Positions 6,991 through 10,285 of a stretch of DNA of 10,285 nt are shown here, piece after piece. A program made the translations under genes and the position numbers. The DNA lies in contig JBFMGS010000066.1 in NCBI GenBank assembly GCA_040752635.1, positions 1 to 10,285 on the forward strand. Reading direction: 5' to 3'. The notes under the pieces were generated by a model. That model was given only the letters and a program-made list of their open reading frames with translations, was not told the DNA's origin and did no database searches. The DNA is from JBFMGS01 sp040752635. GTDB taxonomy: Bacteria; Bacillota; SHA-98; UBA4971. How positions within the stretch are numbered: position 1 is the first letter of the stretch; every line of letters begins with the position of its first letter.

Positions 6991-9141
6991 GTGGGCAGGC
7001 TTATGCATGGACAGGGCTTGAGGTGCCTTTTGGCGCTGGTGCTCCTTCTTGCCCTGGGACTCTCCGCAGAAGGCAAGAACTTCGACGTAGAGTTCACGTT
7101 TTCTCCCGGGTTTCCTGCGCGCACGGTGGCGCTTGCGGGCAGCTTCAACAACTGGAGCACTACCGCGACGCCCATGGAAGACAGCGACGGCGACGGCGTA
7201 TGGCGGGTCGTGCTACGCCTTCCCGCGGGGGAGTACCAGTACAAGTTTGTGGTAAACGGGACGGTGTGGGCAACTGACGTGAAGGCAGAGGCGTTTCGGG
7301 ACGACGGCTTCGGCGGGAAGAACTCGGTCGTAAGGGTCGACGATCTCGCGCAACTCAGTGTTCCGTGTAAAGTTGGAGACGGCGAGGTGGTGGTGGAGGC
7401 CCTCTGGCACGAGCAAGTGCCTCCGTACATAGAGCGTCCTGACGAGGACACGGTTGCCCTGAGGCTCCGGACAAGATCGTCTGACGTGACGAGCGTGCAG
7501 CTTCAATTCCTTGCCGGCCCAGAGGGCAAGGTCGCCCGGTTTGTCAACATGGAGCCTTTTGCAGCCGAAGGAGGATTCACGTATTACCGGGCTGAGGTAG
7601 GCACTTTAGGCGGGGTCCTTCGTTACAGGTTCGTCCTGAAGGACGGGGCACGCACTATCTGGCATACCCCTACGGGAGACTTTGCAGAAGAACCAGACCC
7701 CGACGACTGGTACGCACTGGCCGTCTCGGCCCTTCGGGTGTTTCGAACCCCCGCGTGGGTTCACGATGCCGTTTTCTATCAAGTATTCCCCGACAGGTTC
7801 GCAAACGGCGACCCTTCGAACGACCCCGACGGCACCTGCCCGTGGGGCGGCGTTCCGACCCCTCACAACTTCTTCGGCGGCGACTTTCAGGGGGTCATGG
7901 ACAAGATCCCGTACCTCAAAGACCTCGGCATCACGGCTATCTGGTTCAACCCCATCTTCGAGTCGGTATCGAACCACAAGTACGACACCGCAGATTACTT
8001 GCGGGTAGACGACAGTTTTGGGGACCTCGATAAGTTCCGCGAGCTCGTGGACGCGCTTCACGCCGAGGGGATCAGGGTGATCCTCGATGGCGTCTTCAAT
8101 CACACAGGGGACGAATTCTGGGCTTTCCAGGACGTCATCGAGAAAGGCCGGGAGTCGCGTTATGCAAACTGGTACTACATTCATGATTTCCCGATCCGCC
8201 GTTACCCCAAGCCGAACTACGAGGCATGGTGGGGGTTTGCGGACCTGCCGAAACTGAACATGGAGAACCCCGAGGTGTGCCGGTATATCCTGGACGTCGT
8301 TACCTTCTGGATGACAGAGGTGGGCGTTGACGGCTGGAGGCTGGATGTTCCGAACGAAGTCGACCATTCCTTCTGGAAGGTGTTTCGAGACCACGTCAAG
8401 GGCATCAATCCCGGGGCGTACATCGTAGGGGAGATCTGGCACAACGGCTCACCGTGGCTTATGGGCGATGAGTTTGACGCCGTGATGAACTACGTTTTCC
8501 GCGACGCTGTGCTGGACTTCTTCGCCCGGCGGGCGGCATCCGCATCCGAGCTTGTTGCGCGCCTGGAGAAGCTCCGTGCGGACTACCCGGCGCAGGCGAG
8601 CGCGGCCCTTCTAAACCTTCTAGGTTCTCACGATACCGAGCGAGTCCTTACAGCCTTCGACGGGAACACGAGCCGCATGATACCTGCGATTGTGTTCCAG
8701 ATGACTTATCCCGGGGCGCCCATCGTTTACTACGGCGACGAGGTAGGGATGATGGGGGCCAAGGACCCTTGTTGCCGCGGCACCATGATCTGGGATGAGC
8801 GCAAGCAAGACCGCAGCCTCCTCGCGCTGTATGGAAGGCTTACACACTTGCGCCGGAGAAGCGCTGCGCTGCGGCGCGGTGACGTGCGCTGGCTGCTACA
8901 GGACGATCCCACGCGGAGTCTTGCCTTCATGCGGAGCTACGGGGACGAGGCTGTGTTGGTGGCGGTGTGCGCCGGTGATAAGCCAGTAGCACTTGACCTT
9001 TCTCTGGGCGGGATCCCCCGTGGCGCAGCCAGCTTTGCCGACGCACTAACCGGGCAGGTGTACCGCGTCATCGATGGACGCCTACGGCTTGAGGGCTTGG
9101 GCCCAGATGCGGCGATAGTTCTGGTTTCCCGGCAAAACTGA
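6991..9141 (+). CDS. Secreted CBM48-CBM34-GH13 neopullulanase/cyclomaltodextrinase-type alpha-amylase
   Basis: 716 residues from GTG 6991. A signal peptide (LRCLLALVLLLALGLSAEG) is followed by a CBM48-like domain (about 36-117, VALAGSFNNWS and GEYQYKFVVNG), then a CBM34-like neopullulanase N-domain (about 134-245), the GH13 barrel (about 255-640) and a beta-sandwich C-domain. FPDRFANGDPSNDP is the usual calcium-site segment. The conserved regions are DGVFNH (366-371), GWRLDVPNEV with nucleophile Asp452, GEIWH with acid/base Glu481, and GSHDTER with His547 and Asp548. LPKLNMENPEV matches the MPKLN block that marks the neopullulanase subfamily (GH13_20). Known members cut pullulan, cyclodextrins and starch; many are cytoplasmic, so the signal peptide and the extra CBM48 are notable. 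It lies 163 bases after GH57 on the same strand with no terminator seen between them, so co-expression is likely. Confidence 0.93.
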   Translation: MGRLMHGQGLRCLLALVLLLALGLSAEGKNFDVEFTFSPGFPARTVALAGSFNNWSTTATPMEDSDGDGVWRVVLRLPAGEYQYKFVVNGTVWATDVKAEAFRDDGFGGKNSVVRVDDLAQLSVPCKVGDGEVVVEALWHEQVPPYIERPDEDTVALRLRTRSSDVTSVQLQFLAGPEGKVARFVNMEPFAAEGGFTYYRAEVGTLGGVLRYRFVLKDGARTIWHTPTGDFAEEPDPDDWYALAVSALRVFRTPAWVHDAVFYQVFPDRFANGDPSNDPDGTCPWGGVPTPHNFFGGDFQGVMDKIPYLKDLGITAIWFNPIFESVSNHKYDTADYLRVDDSFGDLDKFRELVDALHAEGIRVILDGVFNHTGDEFWAFQDVIEKGRESRYANWYYIHDFPIRRYPKPNYEAWWGFADLPKLNMENPEVCRYILDVVTFWMTEVGVDGWRLDVPNEVDHSFWKVFRDHVKGINPGAYIVGEIWHNGSPWLMGDEFDAVMNYVFRDAVLDFFARRAASASELVARLEKLRADYPAQASAALLNLLGSHDTERVLTAFDGNTSRMIPAIVFQMTYPGAPIVYYGDEVGMMGAKDPCCRGTMIWDERKQDRSLLALYGRLTHLRRRSAALRRGDVRWLLQDDPTRSLAFMRSYGDEAVLVAVCAGDKPVALDLSLGGIPRGAASFADALTGQVYRVIDGRLRLEGLGPDAAIVLVSRQN

Positions 9142-9173
9142 CATTATATCCCACAACAGCAGGCTTGCGGGAC

Positions 9174-9202
9174 TTGCAAGCATACGGGGGATATGGTAAC
9201 AT
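9174..9202 (+). promoter_or_regulatory. Putative extended -10 promoter for tRNA-Arg
   Basis: TTGCAA (9174-9179), a 17-base spacer, then TAACAT (9197-9202), preceded by TG at 9194-9195 so that the -10 reads TGGTAACAT, an extended -10 form. Each hexamer matches 4 of 6 consensus bases. The tRNA begins about 84 bases after the -10. Confidence 0.45.
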
Positions 9203-9220
9203 AACGATGGCGCGAGGCGC

Positions 9221-9265
9221 GCGGCGCGGTTCGCCGCAGTGACGCAGCCACGCTCGATATGAGCG
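9221..9265 (+). other. Two hairpins in the tRNA-Arg precursor leader
   Basis: GCGGCG (9221-9226) pairs with CGCCGC (9232-9237) around a 5-base loop, and CGCTC (9251-9255) pairs with GAGCG (9261-9265) around GATAT. Neither has a T-run. They would lie in the 5' leader of the tRNA transcript if the promoter above is right, and might affect RNase P or nuclease processing. Confidence 0.35.
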
Positions 9266-9285
9266 AATCTCGAAGAAGATGTTGT

Positions 9286-9361
9286 GCGCCTGTAGCTCAG
9301 GGGATAGAGCAACTGCCTTCTAAGCAGTGGGCCGCAGGTTCGATTCCTGCCAGGCGCACCA
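9286..9361 (+). tRNA. tRNA-Arg (anticodon TCT)
   Basis: A full cloverleaf: acceptor GCGCCTG pairs with CAGGCGC (9351-9357), the D arm is GCTC/GAGC, the anticodon stem ACTGC/GCAGT holds loop CTTCTAA with anticodon TCT, the T arm is GCAGG-TTCGATT-CCTGC, the discriminator is A and CCA is encoded (9359-9361). It reads AGA and AGG codons; AGG is a frequent arginine codon in the neighbouring genes. The reverse strand gives the familiar spurious peptide NRTCGPLLRRQLLYPLSY, which also marks a tRNA locus. Confidence 0.97.
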
Positions 9362-9632
9362 GCTACATGAGGCTTGGTTGCGGGTTTGCTTCGTGAGGTC
9401 CTGGCGTGTTTGGGCTTCATAGAAGCTCGTCGTGAAGAACCTGTCACGGTCGGAGCAGCAATCGTTACCCTTACTAGCAGGAGGCACATACTGGACGATA
9501 CCCGTCGCCGCTCCTGTCGAAGTAGACAAAACACTTGGATAGTGAGCGCCGTTGCCGTGAGACTGCGTGTGTCACACACCATTTCCAAGGCTGCTGCTTT
9601 CTCCGCCGTTGGGTAATGGAAACGGGGGTTTG

Positions 9633-9654
9633 AGGCATCCCATGGGGGATGCCT
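9633..9654 (+). terminator. Terminator-like hairpin downstream of tRNA-Arg
   Basis: AGGCATCCC (9633-9641), loop ATGG, then GGGATGCCT (9646-9654): a perfect 9-bp stem followed by TCTGCT. The stem and tight loop are strong but the T-run is weak, so it may be an inefficient terminator, an RNA stabilising hairpin, or part of a larger structured RNA. It sits about 270 bases after the tRNA. Confidence 0.4.
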
Positions 9655-9741
9655 TCTGCTGTACCGAGTTTCTGCACGCAGCATCGAGCGGGGGTGCGTT
9701 GCAGGCTCAGTCAGTGATACCGTGAAGTGCACGGGTGCTGA

Positions 9742-9808
9742 GTCTTGCCGACATCAGGGCCTGGCTCGTGTTCCGATATGCCCCTCCGTCGGAGCAAGAC
9801 CCCTGATG
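9742..9808. other. Pseudoknot-compatible pairing set
   Basis: GTCTTGC (9742-9748) complements GCAAGAC (9794-9800), and CATCAGGG (9752-9759) complements CCCTGATG (9801-9808). The two helices cross, and their 3' strands are directly adjacent, as in an H-type pseudoknot or two mutually exclusive stems. TCCGA (9772-9776) with TCGGA (9789-9793) nests inside both. It could be a folded RNA, an alternating-structure switch, or coincidence. Confidence 0.25.
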
Positions 9809-10008
9809 GTGCTGACCAAGAGCCAAGCTGTGTCCACCAGTGTTAGCCATCCGAAGTTGACAGGTAAGTAGACGGCGAGCACGTGACCTCTCAGGCGTTT
9901 TACGATGGTCCCTGCTACATCGGTATACCAAAGCACCAGCCGCAACGTCACGCCCTAGAGTGGCGGGCCAGCCTGAAAGGCCTGGCGCCAGTCAGGTCCT
10001 CTGCGCGT
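9754..10008 (-). pseudogene. Possible decayed ORF of unknown function
   Basis: On the reverse strand a frame reads protein-like from 10008 downward, with DWRQAFQAGPPL, an in-frame TAG at 9957-9955, then a GTG-initiated part containing LVLWYTDVAGTIVKRL and VYLPVNFGWLTLVDTAWLLV, ending at a TGA at 9756-9754. The hydrophobic/aromatic composition looks more like real protein than a random shadow, but I do not recognise a family. The internal stop, short length and lack of a ribosome site argue for a relic, or for chance. Confidence 0.2.
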
Positions 10009-10063
10009 TTATTTGTGCCGACCCTTGCTGTCCATTTACGGAAGCACCTTCTAGAAGAGCATG

Positions 10064-10092
10064 TTGACAGATGCGGACAGCGGGATTACACT
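10064..10092 (+). promoter_or_regulatory. Promoter for the Fur-family gene
   Basis: TTGACA at 10064-10069 (perfect -35), a 17-base spacer, then TACACT at 10087-10092 (4 of 6 consensus). Predicted start near 10099, about 54 bases before the ATG. No clear 7-1-7 Fur/PerR/Zur box was recognised over it. Confidence 0.7.
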
Positions 10093-10152
10093 AGTGGTAG
10101 ATGAGACTGAGTCGCAATTGCTATGAAGGACGAGCAGGTGGGGTGAGCTGAG

Positions 10153-10285
10153 ATGGAGCCAGCCGAACAGAGGACGTTCAGAGACTTTCTGCAGGCGGCG
10201 GGGCTGAAGTTCACCCGCGAGCGGCGGCTGATACTTGAGGAAGTCTTTAGAAACCACAACCACTTCGAGGCGGACGATGTTGTCA
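10153..10285 (+). CDS. Fur-family metal-responsive transcriptional regulator, 3'-truncated
   Basis: Only the first 44 codons are present. AAGLKFTRERRLILEEVF followed by NHNHFEADDVV matches the start of the Fur winged-helix domain: the GLxxTxxR segment, the first helices, and the HFxADDV block whose histidine lies near a regulatory metal site in family members. Family knowledge: Fur, PerR and Zur are dimeric cytoplasmic repressors sensing iron, peroxide (via iron) or zinc; which one this is cannot be told without the rest. The ribosome site AGGTGGGG (10136-10143) is nine bases before the ATG, and a good promoter lies upstream. The gene starts a new unit, separate from the glycan genes. Confidence 0.9.
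   Translation, partial: MEPAEQRTFRDFLQAAGLKFTRERRLILEEVFRNHNHFEADDVV

Larger units (their letters stand above)
9362..10063. other. About 700 bp without an intact gene, rich in hairpins
   Basis: No frame on either strand shows a recognisable complete protein. What it holds: the palindrome GCTTC-ATA-GAAGC (9414-9426), GTGTG-T-CACAC (9567-9577), a stem 9579-9587 with 9617-9625 (8 of 9 pairs), a 9-bp hairpin at 9633-9654, a bulged hairpin 9672-9704 (CTGCA/CGCA with TGCG/TGCAG), CCGTG-aagtg-CACGG at 9720-9734, pseudoknot-compatible pairings at 9742-9808, a bulged hairpin 9967-9986 and a possible decayed reverse ORF at 9754-10008. No copy of the tRNA 3' end was found, so no integration-site duplication is apparent. 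Confidence 0.6.

Noticed and set aside
9163..9181. GCTTGC-N7-GCAAGC hairpin after GH13 as an intrinsic terminator
   Set aside because: The stem is only six pairs, there is no T-run (ATACGGGGG follows), and it overlaps the putative -35 box of the tRNA promoter.
9286..9361. tRNA-Arg as the attachment site of an integrated element
   Set aside because: No duplication of the tRNA 3' end and no integrase gene were found in the window.
9082..9732. A 216-codon reverse-strand open frame across the end of GH13, the tRNA and beyond
   Set aside because: It reads antisense through tRNA-Arg and contains the NRTCGPLLRRQLLYPLSY peptide typical of mis-annotated tRNA antisense frames; no other protein similarity or ribosome site is seen.
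9857..9862. TTGACA as a further promoter in the gap region
   Set aside because: No A/T-rich -10 hexamer lies 16-18 bases downstream; the sequence there is GCACGTGA.

Overview
This window is bacterial DNA, roughly 60% G+C by eye, with all recognisable protein genes on the + strand. AGGAGG-type ribosome sites, promoters close to the SigA/sigma-70 consensus, frequent AGG arginine codons and a carbohydrate-active gene set fit a Gram-positive (Bacillota-like), possibly thermophilic, heterotroph. This placement is inference, because no taxonomic marker gene is present.

Layout: (1) 2-1306, the C-terminal part of a secreted-type bifunctional metallophosphatase/5'-nucleotidase, cut by the window start. 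(2) 1232-1585, an assembly join: an exact 127-bp duplication on either side of exactly 100 N, almost certainly two contig ends overlapping by one 127-mer. (3) 1586-1836, a gene-free stretch with a 12-bp perfect inverted repeat enclosing about 180 bp that folds as a nested rod; it may be a structured RNA or a MITE-like element. (4) 1853-3139, a GH1 beta-glycosidase. (5) 3149-3628, a decayed ABC-transporter ATPase (cobalt/ECF type) without Walker A. (6) 3625-3654, a perfect TTGACA-N18-TATAAT promoter lying at the end of that relic and driving (7) 3768-6827, a secreted multidomain GH57 alpha-glucanase, followed by (8) 6991-9141, a secreted CBM48-CBM34-GH13 neopullulanase-type enzyme. (9) 9286-9361, tRNA-Arg(TCT) with its own putative promoter. 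(10) 9362-10063, about 700 bp with no intact gene but many hairpins, one pseudoknot-compatible pairing set and a possible decayed reverse-strand ORF. (11) 10153-10285, the start of a Fur-family metalloregulator behind a good promoter, cut by the window end.

Functionally the centre is a small glycan-degradation locus. GH57 and GH13 carry signal peptides and would break starch/glycogen/pullulan-type alpha-glucans outside the cell. GH1 has no signal peptide and would cleave beta-glucosides in the cytoplasm; its active-site residues point to unphosphorylated substrates. No intact sugar transporter or regulator of these genes lies in the window. I found no CRISPR array, intact insertion sequence, or clearly novel multi-gene system. 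The best candidates for something undescribed are the non-coding structured regions at 1591-1795 and 9560-9808.
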